DNA of 34,196 bases from Mycoplasmatota bacterium (GTDB taxonomy: Bacteria; Bacillota_I; Bacilli_A; Izemoplasmatales; Izemoplasmataceae). Below the pieces are notes generated by a model. The model saw only the letters and a list, made by a program, of their open reading frames with translations. It was not told the origin of the DNA and did not search any database. Position numbers and translations under genes: made by a program. Positions within the stretch are counted from its first letter, which is position 1, and each line of letters starts with the position of its first letter. The stretch lies in NCBI GenBank assembly GCA_030636545.1, contig DAOVWR010000002.1:1-34196 (forward strand), read 5' to 3'. Shown here one piece after another: positions 1-9,283 of this stretch.

Positions 1-2
1 TA

Positions 3-170
3 GGATTACTACCAAGAGATTCTTTAGTTAGATCTTTGAGATATTACTTTAAAGTTAACAGTTTAGAATTTGATAAAACAATGTCACTAGATGATCTAAC
101 TAAGTATGCTATCAAGTATTTAAAATTTAGGGATTTTGATAAGTATAAGATTGTCGAAGCAAACATATAA
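3..170 (+). CDS. C-terminal fragment of an unidentified protein (runs off the window start)
   Basis: Open frame from the window edge (GLLPRDSLVRSLRYYFKVNSLEFDKTMSLDDLTKYAIKYLKFRDFDKYKIVEANI) ending TAA at 168-170, just upstream of the hutI RBS. Family not recognised. Confidence 0.5.
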   Translation, partial: GLLPRDSLVRSLRYYFKVNSLEFDKTMSLDDLTKYAIKYLKFRDFDKYKIVEANI

Positions 171-184
171 TAAGGAGTGTTACT

Positions 185-1438
185 ATGCATGCAGATTTAG
201 TGATTTATAATATTGGTACATTACTTACTTCACAATTAAATGCCCCAGTTAGAGGAAAAGATATGAATAAAATATCTTCTTATTCTGATGCCTTTATCGC
301 AGTTAAGGATGGAATCATTATCGACTTTGGAGAAGGAGAATATGATAAGTATTTAAATGACTTTACTTTCATGCATGATGCACAAGGTAATCTAGTAATC
401 CCAGGACTAATAGATTCACATACTCATTTAGTTCACTATGGCTCTAGAGAAAATGAATTTGCTAGTTTACGTGCAGGGGTTCCTTATTTGGATATCCTAA
501 AACAAGGTGGAGGAATTCACTCAACAGTAAACAAAACAAGAAACGCTACAGTTGAAGAATTATTTGAAAAAGCTTGGAAATCACTCGATGAAATGTTACT
601 TCATGGCGTAACAACTATTGAAGCAAAAAGTGGATATGGACTTAATTTAGAAACTGAAATGAAACAGTTAAGCGTTGCTAAAGAGTTAAATGAATATCAT
701 CCAATAACTATTATTAATACATACTTAGGAGCTCACACTGTTCCTAAAGAATATAAGAATAATAAAGATGAATATATTCAATCGCTTGTTAATGATATGA
801 AAATAATAAAAGAAAAAGACTTAGCAACATTCATTGATGTCTTTTGTGAAGACAGTGTTTTCAATTATGAAGAATCAAAATATATCCTAGAACAAGGAAA
901 ACAAATCGGGTTAATACCGAAAATTCACGCAGATGAAATTGTCACACTTGGTGGAGCTGGTTTAGCAGTACTATTAAATGCGAGTAGCGCAGACCATCTA
1001 ATGGCGATTAGTAATGAAGATATTAATAAACTAGCTACTTCTAATGTAATTGCTAATTTATTGCCAAGTACTTCATTTTACCTAAATAAAGATTACGCTC
1101 CTGCTAGATTGCTGATTGATAGTAATTGTGCTGTTGCTATAGCTAGTGATTATAATCCTGGAAGTAGTCCAAGTGAGAACTTTCAATTCACAATGCAGTT
1201 AGCTGCTAACAAATTAAAAATGACATCTTTTGAAATACTTAATGCTTCAACAATTAATGCTGCTTACAATTTAAGAATTCAAGATAAAGTTGGATCTATC
1301 GAAATCGGAAAAGATGCAGACATAGTTATTATGGATAGTAAAAACTTAGATTACATAATGTACCACTTCGGAATCAATCACACATTAGATGTATTTAAAA
1401 AAGGTGAAGTTGTCGTTAGAGACAAGTCACTAGTTTAA
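185..1438 (+). CDS. hutI: Imidazolonepropionase
   Basis: Amidohydrolase signatures: VIPGLIDSHTHLVHYGSRENEF, TTIEAKSGYGLNLETEMKQL, ASDYNPGSSPSENFQFTMQLA, DADIVIMD. RBS taaggagtg before ATG. Confidence 0.93.
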   Translation: MHADLVIYNIGTLLTSQLNAPVRGKDMNKISSYSDAFIAVKDGIIIDFGEGEYDKYLNDFTFMHDAQGNLVIPGLIDSHTHLVHYGSRENEFASLRAGVPYLDILKQGGGIHSTVNKTRNATVEELFEKAWKSLDEMLLHGVTTIEAKSGYGLNLETEMKQLSVAKELNEYHPITIINTYLGAHTVPKEYKNNKDEYIQSLVNDMKIIKEKDLATFIDVFCEDSVFNYEESKYILEQGKQIGLIPKIHADEIVTLGGAGLAVLLNASSADHLMAISNEDINKLATSNVIANLLPSTSFYLNKDYAPARLLIDSNCAVAIASDYNPGSSPSENFQFTMQLAANKLKMTSFEILNASTINAAYNLRIQDKVGSIEIGKDADIVIMDSKNLDYIMYHFGINHTLDVFKKGEVVVRDKSLV

Positions 1439-1449
1439 GGAGGAATATT

Positions 1450-2088
1450 ATGAAATTAGTTAATTTAAATTTAATTGAATTTAGCAATGAAATAGACTCT
1501 TTATCTCCAGCGCCTGGTGGAGGTAGTGTTAGCGCACTTGCAGGAGGTGTTGGTGCTTCATTAACGAGAATGGTCGGACACCTAACCATTGGAAAGAAAA
1601 AATTCAAAGCATTAGATGAAGATACTCAAAATAAATTTAATAGTATCTTAAAAGAGTTTCTACACATTAAAGAAGAGTTACTATCTTTAATTGATAAAGA
1701 TTCCGAAGCTTTTAATTTAATTATGGCAGGATTTAAACTACCAAAAGAAACTGAAGAAGAAAAAAACTTTAGAAGACAAAAAATATTAGAAGGAACAATC
1801 GAAGCAATCAAGGTTCCTTACATTGTCGCAAGATTATCTTTAAGAGCATTAAGACATATGGATTATATCTTAAAGTATGGAAACAAAAATACTTTATCTG
1901 ATATCGGAGTAAGTACGCTAATGTTATATGCTGGACTAGAAGGAGCAATCCTTAATGTAAAAATTAATATATCAGGATTAACTGATCAACATATGATTGA
2001 TCAATATTCTAAGTCTATTATAGAAATGTTAGAAGAAGCAAAACAAATAAAAGATACAATCTTAGAAAAAATCCATAATAAATTGTAA
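1450..2088 (+). CDS. Cyclodeaminase/cyclohydrolase family protein (FTCD C-terminal domain / FchA-like)
   Basis: LSPAPGGGSVSALAGGVGASLTRMVGHLTIGKKKF motif; directly follows hutI; RBS aaggagga. Confidence 0.88.
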   Translation: MKLVNLNLIEFSNEIDSLSPAPGGGSVSALAGGVGASLTRMVGHLTIGKKKFKALDEDTQNKFNSILKEFLHIKEELLSLIDKDSEAFNLIMAGFKLPKETEEEKNFRRQKILEGTIEAIKVPYIVARLSLRALRHMDYILKYGNKNTLSDIGVSTLMLYAGLEGAILNVKINISGLTDQHMIDQYSKSIIEMLEEAKQIKDTILEKIHNKL

Positions 2089-2092
2089 ACAA

Positions 2093-2117
2093 AAAAGCTC
2101 ATTTAATATGAGCTTTT
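2093..2117. terminator. Bidirectional intrinsic terminator
   Basis: AAAAGCTCAT-N5-ATGAGCTTTT between convergent genes. Confidence 0.75.
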
Positions 2118-2340
2118 ATCTTTCACTTATTTCATCTTTTATAATGTCTTCAACAATCGGCTGACACATCCCACAAGCACTTCCTGCTTCTGTAGCTTGT
2201 TTAACAGATATAAATCTACGGCGACCTTCTTTAACTGCTTTTCTAAGACGTCTTTCTGTGACTTGTTTACAGACGCAAACAACGCCATCAATATCCGCTT
2301 GTTTTTTTCTTATTTTTAGATATTGTGCTCTTTTATCCAT
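2116..2340 (-). CDS. Small stand-alone BFD-like [2Fe-2S]-binding protein
   Basis: CVCKQVTERRLRKAV...CGMCQPIVEDII: C-x-C...C-x2-C spacing typical of the Fer2_BFD domain. Confidence 0.75.
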   Translation of the reverse strand: MDKRAQYLKIRKKQADIDGVVCVCKQVTERRLRKAVKEGRRRFISVKQATEAGSACGMCQPIVEDIIKDEISER

Positions 2341-2426
2341 TTAATCACCTATTCCATCATATATATTGTATAATATTATTATAATAATTCAAACATTATG
2401 AGTAAGAATTATAAAGGAATGATTAT

Positions 2427-3443
2427 ATGAATAAAAATGCTTATGTAACATTTATAATTAGAAATGACTCTTATTTACCAGGAGCCTTAGTTTTTGCGTA
2501 TGCCTTAAGACTTCAAAATACAAGGGCGGATCTAATATGTATCGTCTCTGACAACATTAGTGAATACGCAATTAATTCATTAAAACTTGTCTATAATGAT
2601 GTCATTGTAATTGATGAAGTATTTGTCCCACACGACAGAAGACAAGAAAGACAAGATCGTCCATTCTTATTTTCTAGATTTAATGCCTTTCGTTTAGGAG
2701 TGGATGGAGATCTAGATAAAAGGTATGAGAAGATAATTATCGCTGATTGTGATTTGTTGCCACTGCATAGCTATGACACTCTATTTGATTTACCGGCACC
2801 CGCAGGTATAATCAACGAGAAAAAAGAATATTGTTTAGAATATGACGATAAAGGAAAGTACATAATTCCTGACTCTGTCTACCTAAACGGGACTTGGAAC
2901 TGGCATACTATATATAAAGATGTTCCACATGGAACATTGATTCCCAAAGAAATTACAGATCGAATTAAGGAAGATAAAGAGAATATGGGTGTTAATGCCT
3001 CTTTATATTTATTTGAACCTAGCAGTAAGTTCTATGAATCCATTATGGATGATTTAGCTAATCTTGATATTCAAAAAGAAATCAGCTTATACAATTGGCC
3101 AGAGATGCAGTATATTACTTTGAAACTCAGTGGAAAGTGGACTAATGTTGATTTAAGATACTCATCGTTTAACGGCTATCCTGATATTGAATACCTTAAA
3201 GGAATTCACTTTGCTGGGCTAAAACCTTGGAATATGAAGAATAACTCGATAAAATCATTTGGGAGATTTGATGATTATAAATTATGGTATTATACATATC
3301 TTAAAATGTGTGAAGAAATAGATGGATTATTAGATAATAGAAAAGTTAAGAAATTATATAATCAAATACTTAGATTAACAGAAGATAAGAAGTATCAATT
3401 CTATAAGAAACATATTACTCACCTCAAACACTTTTTTGAATAA
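2427..3443 (+). CDS. Glycosyltransferase family 8 (glycogenin-like) protein
   Basis: N-terminal SYLPGALVFAYALR, DxD motif IIADCDLLPL, C-terminal HFAGLKPW motif. Confidence 0.75.
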   Translation: MNKNAYVTFIIRNDSYLPGALVFAYALRLQNTRADLICIVSDNISEYAINSLKLVYNDVIVIDEVFVPHDRRQERQDRPFLFSRFNAFRLGVDGDLDKRYEKIIIADCDLLPLHSYDTLFDLPAPAGIINEKKEYCLEYDDKGKYIIPDSVYLNGTWNWHTIYKDVPHGTLIPKEITDRIKEDKENMGVNASLYLFEPSSKFYESIMDDLANLDIQKEISLYNWPEMQYITLKLSGKWTNVDLRYSSFNGYPDIEYLKGIHFAGLKPWNMKNNSIKSFGRFDDYKLWYYTYLKMCEEIDGLLDNRKVKKLYNQILRLTEDKKYQFYKKHITHLKHFFE

Positions 3444-3470
3444 ATAGTCTATTAATTTAGACTATTTTTT
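3442..3470 (+). terminator. Intrinsic terminator
   Basis: AAATAGTCTA-N6-TAGACTATTT followed by T-run. Confidence 0.7.
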
Positions 3471-3486
3471 ATATTTACTAATTACC

Positions 3487-3515
3487 TTGACAGACAGAGT
3501 AATGTTTGATAAATT
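3487..3515 (+). promoter_or_regulatory. Sigma-A type promoter
   Basis: TTGACA (3487-3492), 17-nt spacer, TAAATT (3510-3515), upstream of the hemolysin III gene. Confidence 0.6.
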
Positions 3516-3545
3516 AGTATGTGTGATAGAGTAATTTAAAAGGAG

Positions 3546-4208
3546 ATGATTTCTATGAAAAGAAAATCACTTGGTGAGAGTGTAGTTTTAAGAAAAACTT
3601 CACTTGGCGAATTGATTGCTAATGCTGTTTCCCATGGTGTTGGCGTATTGTTAGCTATTGCTGCGTTGGTATTACTAGTTTCTAAAGCTGATACATTAGT
3701 TGAAATATTCTCCAGTATTGCATTTGGAGTATCAATGATTGTGTTATATATGTCGAGCACACTTCTCCATTCTTTTCCAGATGAAATGACAACTGTAAAA
3801 GATATTTTTAGAAGATTTGATCATTCAAGCATTTTTATTTTGATTGCTGGAACATATACACCATTCTTAGTTTTAGCAGTAGGAACAACTGAAGGATACG
3901 TTTTGCTTATTGGATTATGGACAATAACTATTATTGGAATAATCTTTAAATCAATTTGGGCAGAAAAATATATGGCCGTTTCTGTCGTTATATATTTATT
4001 AATGGGTTGGAGTTTTGTACTTGTTTCAAACGATGTATTTTCAGTATTAGGAAATGAAATTATTTTTCTAGTAATTGGGGGATTATTATATACAATTGGA
4101 GTATTGTTTTTCATTTCAAGATTTAAGTATAGTCATTTTGTTTGGCATATATTTGTTCTTGGTGGAACATTTTTCCACTTTATTTGCGTGTATGGATATC
4201 TATTATAG
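3546..4208 (+). CDS. Hemolysin III / PAQR family membrane protein (TrhA/YqfA-like)
   Basis: GELIANAVSHGVG, SSTLLHSF, RFDHSSIFILIAGTYTPF, HFVWHIFVLGGTFFHF motifs. The real start may be the ATG at 3555. Confidence 0.9.
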   Translation: MISMKRKSLGESVVLRKTSLGELIANAVSHGVGVLLAIAALVLLVSKADTLVEIFSSIAFGVSMIVLYMSSTLLHSFPDEMTTVKDIFRRFDHSSIFILIAGTYTPFLVLAVGTTEGYVLLIGLWTITIIGIIFKSIWAEKYMAVSVVIYLLMGWSFVLVSNDVFSVLGNEIIFLVIGGLLYTIGVLFFISRFKYSHFVWHIFVLGGTFFHFICVYGYLL

Positions 4209-4223
4209 AAAGAAGGAAGTAAT

Positions 4224-5069
4224 ATGAAAAAATATGCATTAGTAATTGATAGTACAGTGTACTTACTAGATGAAGAAGTTAAGAAATATGATCTGACACG
4301 AGTAAGTTTAAACATTATTGACAAAGAGGAATCATTTAAAGAATTAGATGTTGATGTTGAATTTGTTTATTCAAGATTGGATAATGGACACGTTTTAACA
4401 ACAAGCCAACCTTCACCGGGAGAATTCTTAGCTACTTATGAAGAATTATTTAGTAAAGGCTATGAAAAAATATTTGTGGTTTGTTTAAGTGATCAAATTA
4501 GTGGAACATACCAATCAGCTACTTTAGCAAGAAACATGCTTGAGGCACCAAAGAATGTTTATGTATTTAATTCAGGACTTGCTGCATTTGGAAATGAAAT
4601 GATTGCTTTAAGGGTTATCGAAATGATTGATGCTAAAAAAGATTTTGATGTAATCATTGATAGAATTAACAAATTGATTTCACAATCTAATTTAATATTT
4701 ACTTTAGAGAGTTTAACCAGTTTATTAAGATCAGGAAGATTAACAAAAGCTAAAGCACTAATTGGAACTGTCTTAAGAGTTAAACCTTTAATCCAAATGA
4801 TTGGGGGAAAACTTGATTTATTTAAATCAGAAAGAACACATAAAAAAGTTATCTCAGAGATAATAAAAAGAATGAAAGAAACAACAGAAGGCTATGAACA
4901 CATTTATGCCAGAATTTTAGAACACAATACTGAACAAGCATTATTTCTTAAAGCTGCGATTGAAAATGCATTCGACAATATAAAAATCACTTATACAGAT
5001 AGCCTAGGACCAATATTTTGTTTGCACCTAGGTAAAAAAGGGTACGGCGTTTCTTGGTGCGCTGAATAG
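4224..5069 (+). CDS. DegV family (fatty-acid-binding) protein, copy 1
   Basis: VIDSTVYL, LTTSQPSPGEFLATYEEL, ISGTYQSA, SLLRSGRLTKAKALIGTVLRVKPLI. Confidence 0.92.
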   Translation: MKKYALVIDSTVYLLDEEVKKYDLTRVSLNIIDKEESFKELDVDVEFVYSRLDNGHVLTTSQPSPGEFLATYEELFSKGYEKIFVVCLSDQISGTYQSATLARNMLEAPKNVYVFNSGLAAFGNEMIALRVIEMIDAKKDFDVIIDRINKLISQSNLIFTLESLTSLLRSGRLTKAKALIGTVLRVKPLIQMIGGKLDLFKSERTHKKVISEIIKRMKETTEGYEHIYARILEHNTEQALFLKAAIENAFDNIKITYTDSLGPIFCLHLGKKGYGVSWCAE

Positions 5070-5086
5070 TTTAAAGGAGATATAAT

Positions 5087-5935
5087 ATGAAAAAATATGC
5101 GATAGTAACTGACAGTACTGTATATTTAACAAAAGAACAAGTTAAAGATAATAAAATTAGTATCGCCTCTTTAAATGTTGTTGAATCAACAATCTCACAT
5201 CGTGAGGTTGATGTGGATAATGAGTTTATTTTTGCTAAACTAAATAAAGGAGCGAAATTTACGACAAGCCAACCTGCCCCAGGAGAATTCTTAGAAATAT
5301 TTGAAAAAAGATTAGAAGAAGGATATGAAAAAATATTTGTTGTATTATTATCAAGTAATATTAGTGGAACATATCAATCCGCAGAACTTGCTAGAAACAT
5401 GTTAGATGATCCATCAAAAGTGTATCTATTTGATACAAAACTTGCAGCTTATGGAGCTGCGATGATTGCTGTTGAATTAATAGATATGATTAATGATGGT
5501 AAAGATGAATTAGAAATTATCGAACGTATTGATAGAATACTCACAACATCTGAACAATTCTTTACTGTGGAACATTTATTCTCTTTAGCTAGAGGTGGAA
5601 GATTATCAACGGCTTCAGCAGCAATAGGGACAGTACTTAGAGTAAAACCTATCATTCAAGTAATTGATGGTAAATTAGAACTAGTTCATAAAGAAAGAAC
5701 TTATGCAAAAGTTCATAAGTATATGTTAGATAAGATAAAACTAGCAGCTATTGAATATGAAAGTATTACTTTTAGAGTTTGTAGTACACATTCACTTGAA
5801 AGTGCAACAAATCTTAAAAATCTATTAGTTGAAAATTTCCCACATGCAAAAATTACATTTATAGATTATCTTGGTCCAGTATTTAGTATTCATGTAGGAT
5901 ATAAAGGATACGGATTAAGTTGGTTCACAGAATAA
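5087..5935 (+). CDS. DegV family (fatty-acid-binding) protein, copy 2
   Basis: VTDSTVYL, FTTSQPAPGEFLEIFE, ISGTYQSAELARNML, SLARGGRLSTASAAIGTVLRVKPII; tandem paralog of 4224-5069. Confidence 0.92.
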   Translation: MKKYAIVTDSTVYLTKEQVKDNKISIASLNVVESTISHREVDVDNEFIFAKLNKGAKFTTSQPAPGEFLEIFEKRLEEGYEKIFVVLLSSNISGTYQSAELARNMLDDPSKVYLFDTKLAAYGAAMIAVELIDMINDGKDELEIIERIDRILTTSEQFFTVEHLFSLARGGRLSTASAAIGTVLRVKPIIQVIDGKLELVHKERTYAKVHKYMLDKIKLAAIEYESITFRVCSTHSLESATNLKNLLVENFPHAKITFIDYLGPVFSIHVGYKGYGLSWFTE

Positions 5936-5960
5936 AAAATCACTTCACAGTGATTTTTTA
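5935..5960 (+). terminator. Intrinsic terminator
   Basis: AAAAATCACT-TCAC-AGTGATTTTTT. Confidence 0.75.
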
Positions 5961-6026
5961 TTTACACAATTGCAAGTTCAATAATGAATAATAAAATAAT
6001 GTGTTAAAATGTTAGTAGGTGATTTG

Positions 6027-6605
6027 ATGAAATTATATGATAAAATCGATAAACAAATTGAAGAAAACAAGAAAGTTGTCATCGCAATTGACGGACCTAG
6101 TGCTTCTGGGAAGTCTACTTTAGGAAATCTATTGAAAGATAAGTATGATGCTTTGTTATTTCATACCGATAATTATTTTCTTCCAAAAGAAAGAAAAACG
6201 AAAGAAAGACTAGGCGAAAGTGGCGGTAATCTAGATTACGAAAGACTTAAATCTGAGATAATAGATAATCTAGATGAAGATTATTTAAAATCAGATTATT
6301 TTAACTGTGTAACTAATATTTTAGAAGAGAGAGAACAATCTAAAAATAAACAAGTAATTATTATTGAAGGGGCTTATTCGATGCATAAGACATTAAGAGA
6401 TTATTATACATTGACAGTGTTTCTTGAAATTGATGAGACTCTTCAAAAAGATAGAATACTTGCGAGAAATGGTAGGATTATGTTAGAGCGTTGGGTAAAG
6501 GAATGGATCCCTTTAGAAAACTATTATTTTGAAGCTGAAGACCTAAAGAATAAGGCAGATATTATAATAGATCTTAATATTAAGAATTATTACTTATTAA
6601 AGTAG
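6027..6605 (+). CDS. Uridine kinase-like P-loop kinase
   Basis: VVIAIDGPSASGKSTLGNLL Walker A, HTDNYFLP, IIIEGAYSMH. Start placed at 6027 (RBS taggtgatttgATG) rather than the ORF-track 6009. Confidence 0.8.
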   Translation: MKLYDKIDKQIEENKKVVIAIDGPSASGKSTLGNLLKDKYDALLFHTDNYFLPKERKTKERLGESGGNLDYERLKSEIIDNLDEDYLKSDYFNCVTNILEEREQSKNKQVIIIEGAYSMHKTLRDYYTLTVFLEIDETLQKDRILARNGRIMLERWVKEWIPLENYYFEAEDLKNKADIIIDLNIKNYYLLK

Positions 6606-6649
6606 TATGTTATAATAAGTTACAATTTATTTACTAACGAGGTGATTAA

Positions 6650-7333
6650 ATGTTGTATTTTGATTTCATTAATCCATATCTTGTTTATGCAATAGTTGTC
6701 TTATCTGCTGCTTTTACAATATATGCGATTTTTAATTATAGAGTGTTTATTGAAAAACATAAAAAAACAATATTGATAATCGTATCAATATTGTTAATAT
6801 GGACTCAACTTGCTAGATATTTAGGTGTGTTCTTTAAAGAGGGGTTTATTTTTACTGAACATCTACCTTTTTATATGTGTCGTCTTAGTGTCTTGGTATT
6901 ATTGTTTTATACTCTCACAGGTAATAGAAAAGTTGAATCTTTTTTATTTTACTGGGGAGCGACAGGACTTGCGGGGGTTATTTATCCAAATGGTCCAATC
7001 GAAAATATTGCAAACTTAACTGAGACATTTTATATAGATCATTTTTTACTGGCGATGGTTCCTTTCTTTTTAGTTGTCTATCAAGGATATAGACCGAGTA
7101 AAAAAGATTTATTTGTTATCACTGGTATTATGGCAGTTTTATTATATGCATTTATCCCAATTAATAGTTTAATTGGCGCAGATTATTTTTATTTACATGA
7201 TCAAAGTATCATTGGGATAATACTTCCTGGGCTTTCTAGTTTTGTCTTTGCGACAATACATTACATTGTGGCTTTTGGATTTTTTAGTCTTTATTATTTT
7301 GGATTTAGAAATAAAGAGTATGTTATTGAGTAG
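6650..7333 (+). CDS. YwaF/TIGR02206-type integral membrane protein, copy 1
   Basis: Multi-TM protein with EHLPFYMCRLSVLVLLFYTLTGN, FYWGATGLAGVIYPNGP; resembles the ORF at 8512. Confidence 0.65.
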   Translation: MLYFDFINPYLVYAIVVLSAAFTIYAIFNYRVFIEKHKKTILIIVSILLIWTQLARYLGVFFKEGFIFTEHLPFYMCRLSVLVLLFYTLTGNRKVESFLFYWGATGLAGVIYPNGPIENIANLTETFYIDHFLLAMVPFFLVVYQGYRPSKKDLFVITGIMAVLLYAFIPINSLIGADYFYLHDQSIIGIILPGLSSFVFATIHYIVAFGFFSLYYFGFRNKEYVIE

Positions 7334-7342
7334 GTGAAGAGA

Positions 7343-8500
7343 ATGAGAATAGGGTTATTTAGTGATGCGTTTTATCCGATTATAAGTGGGGTTACTATAT
7401 CTGTAGCCACACTTTCTAAAGAATTAACTAAATTAGGACATGATGTAATTATCATTACAAATGGCCATGAATTAGCTACTTTTTCAGAGAATATTGTTAG
7501 GTTTGAAGGTACTAGATTACCAATGAAAGGATTAAGAGATTTTCGAATTGGTAAAGTAACAAATAAAAAAGTAAATAAGATTGGGACTTTGAATTTAGAT
7601 ATTATCCATTGTCATACTGAATTTACAATGGGAAGATTAGGAAGAAAAGCAGCCAAGAGATTTAATATTCCAGTTGTTCACACATATCACACAATGTATG
7701 AAGATTATATTCATTTTATTACTAAAGTGTTTAAGTCTCCATTAACTTTCTTATCTAAATGGTATAGTAAGAGTTTTGCTGATTCTGCGGATGAAGTAAT
7801 CTTTCCAACAATGAAAGTAAAAAATGCCTTTGATGGATATGGATATGAGAAATCATCACATATTATTCCAACAGGTATTTATTTAGATAAATTTAGAAGA
7901 CAAAATTATAAAAAAGCTTATTACAATGAAGCCAGAAAAAAATTAGGAATCAAGGAAAATGATTTTGTATTGTTATTCCTTGGAAGAATGTCGAGGGAGA
8001 AAAGTGTTGAAGCATTACTAAAAGAATTTAAGAAGATTTCGAAATCTAGAGATGATGTTAAATTACTATTAGTAGGTGGAGGACCAGACTTAAATTTCTT
8101 TAAAGACTTCGCCGGTGAACTAGGAATTAGTAATAAAGTTATTTGTACAGGAATGGTACCACCATTTGATGTTGCATTATATTATCATGTCGCAGATTTA
8201 TTCGTTAACTTCAGTGTTACTGAAACTCAAGGATTAACTTATATTGAAGCCTTAGCTTCTGGAGTACCATTATTAGTTAAGTATGATGACAATTTAGATG
8301 GTGTAATTAAAGCAGGAGAAAATGGATATTCATTTACTGATGATTTAGATTTTGGGCCACTCTTTAATAAACTTTATAATGATAAAGAATTATTTAATAA
8401 AATAACTAAAAACTCAAGTAAAGCTTGTATTGAAAGATTTAGTGCCGAAAATTATGCACTTAATGTATTAGATATATATAATGGTCTACTTAATAAATAA
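7343..8500 (+). CDS. GT4 glycosyltransferase, probable diacylglycerol glucosyltransferase
   Basis: IGLFSDAFYPIISGVTISVATLSKELTKLGHDV, HCHTEFTMGRLGRKAAK, VHTYHTMYEDY, PTGIYLDKF, FLGRMSREKSVEALL, ETQGLTYIEALASGVPLL. Start ATG 7343 preferred (AGGTGA RBS). Confidence 0.85.
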   Translation: MRIGLFSDAFYPIISGVTISVATLSKELTKLGHDVIIITNGHELATFSENIVRFEGTRLPMKGLRDFRIGKVTNKKVNKIGTLNLDIIHCHTEFTMGRLGRKAAKRFNIPVVHTYHTMYEDYIHFITKVFKSPLTFLSKWYSKSFADSADEVIFPTMKVKNAFDGYGYEKSSHIIPTGIYLDKFRRQNYKKAYYNEARKKLGIKENDFVLLFLGRMSREKSVEALLKEFKKISKSRDDVKLLLVGGGPDLNFFKDFAGELGISNKVICTGMVPPFDVALYYHVADLFVNFSVTETQGLTYIEALASGVPLLVKYDDNLDGVIKAGENGYSFTDDLDFGPLFNKLYNDKELFNKITKNSSKACIERFSAENYALNVLDIYNGLLNK

Positions 8501-8511
8501 GGAGTGATTTT

Positions 8512-9240
8512 ATGGATTTCTTTAGTTTTGATTATAATCCTAATTTAAGATTTGATATGTTTACAGGGATGCATCTAGTACAGTTTATATTGTTCATTAT
8601 TGTACTGATAATATTTTTCTTAGTTAAAGATAAAATATACAATTCTAAATATGAAAAATACTTTAGATACTCTCTAGCATCAATTTTATTAATAAACGAG
8701 ATAATATTAATCATAATTGAAGTAGGTGCAGGAGAAGTATATCTTCCTTTTCATCTATGTGCTATTAGCTATTTATTAACTATTGTTTTACTTGTTACTA
8801 ATAATGAGAAAATATTTATCTTTGTTTTCTTTACTGGAATTCTTGGGGGTATAGTATCTTTTGCTATTCCCGAATTCGGGAATGGTGGATATGATCGTTT
8901 TAGATTTTATGAATTCATAATTGCTCATTCAGCAATTATTTATGTTCCAATTTATTATCTTACTACTTACAAATATAAAATTAATTTTAAAAGATTCTAT
9001 TATGCACTAATAATTACCAACATATTAGGATTCTCAATGCTTGGTATTAATCTTATTTTACGTACAACAGAATTTCTTCCTGACGCTAACTATATGTTTA
9101 CAATGGGACCACCACCAGAAGTTGAAAGTATCTTTGGAGTTTTTCCATGGCATATATTAGTCTTTGAAGCAGTATTAATTGTTTCGTGTTATCTATTGTA
9201 TTTAGCTGGGAATAGTTATACTAAGAAATATATAAAATAA
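8512..9240 (+). CDS. YwaF/TIGR02206-type integral membrane protein, copy 2
   Basis: MHLVQFILFI, EVYLPFHLCAISYLLTIVLLVTNN, FTGILGGIVSFAIPEFGNGG, YMFTMGPPP; TM-rich. Confidence 0.7.
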   Translation: MDFFSFDYNPNLRFDMFTGMHLVQFILFIIVLIIFFLVKDKIYNSKYEKYFRYSLASILLINEIILIIIEVGAGEVYLPFHLCAISYLLTIVLLVTNNEKIFIFVFFTGILGGIVSFAIPEFGNGGYDRFRFYEFIIAHSAIIYVPIYYLTTYKYKINFKRFYYALIITNILGFSMLGINLILRTTEFLPDANYMFTMGPPPEVESIFGVFPWHILVFEAVLIVSCYLLYLAGNSYTKKYIK

Positions 9241-9245
9241 CATAA

Positions 9246-9282
9246 AAAAAGGTATTTAGCATAATTTGCTAAATACCTTTTT
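9246..9282. terminator. Bidirectional intrinsic terminator
   Basis: AAAAAGGTATTTAGC-N7-GCTAAATACCTTTTT between convergent genes. Confidence 0.85.
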
Positions 9283-9283
9283 A

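Noticed and set aside
3536-4324. Antisense ORFs at 3536-3760, 3821-4114 and 4133-4324 (-)
   Set aside because: Opposite well-supported hemolysin III/DegV genes with no family signature or clear RBS; shadow ORFs in AT-rich coding DNA. Similar shadows (1416-1607, 1626-1811, 5449-5655, 8532-8714, 9460-9669, 17508-17696, 21045-21233, 21846-22040, 22725-22982, 24994-25227, 25229-25507, 26036-26290, 28433-28618, 30122-30304, 32095-32487) were dropped for the same reason.
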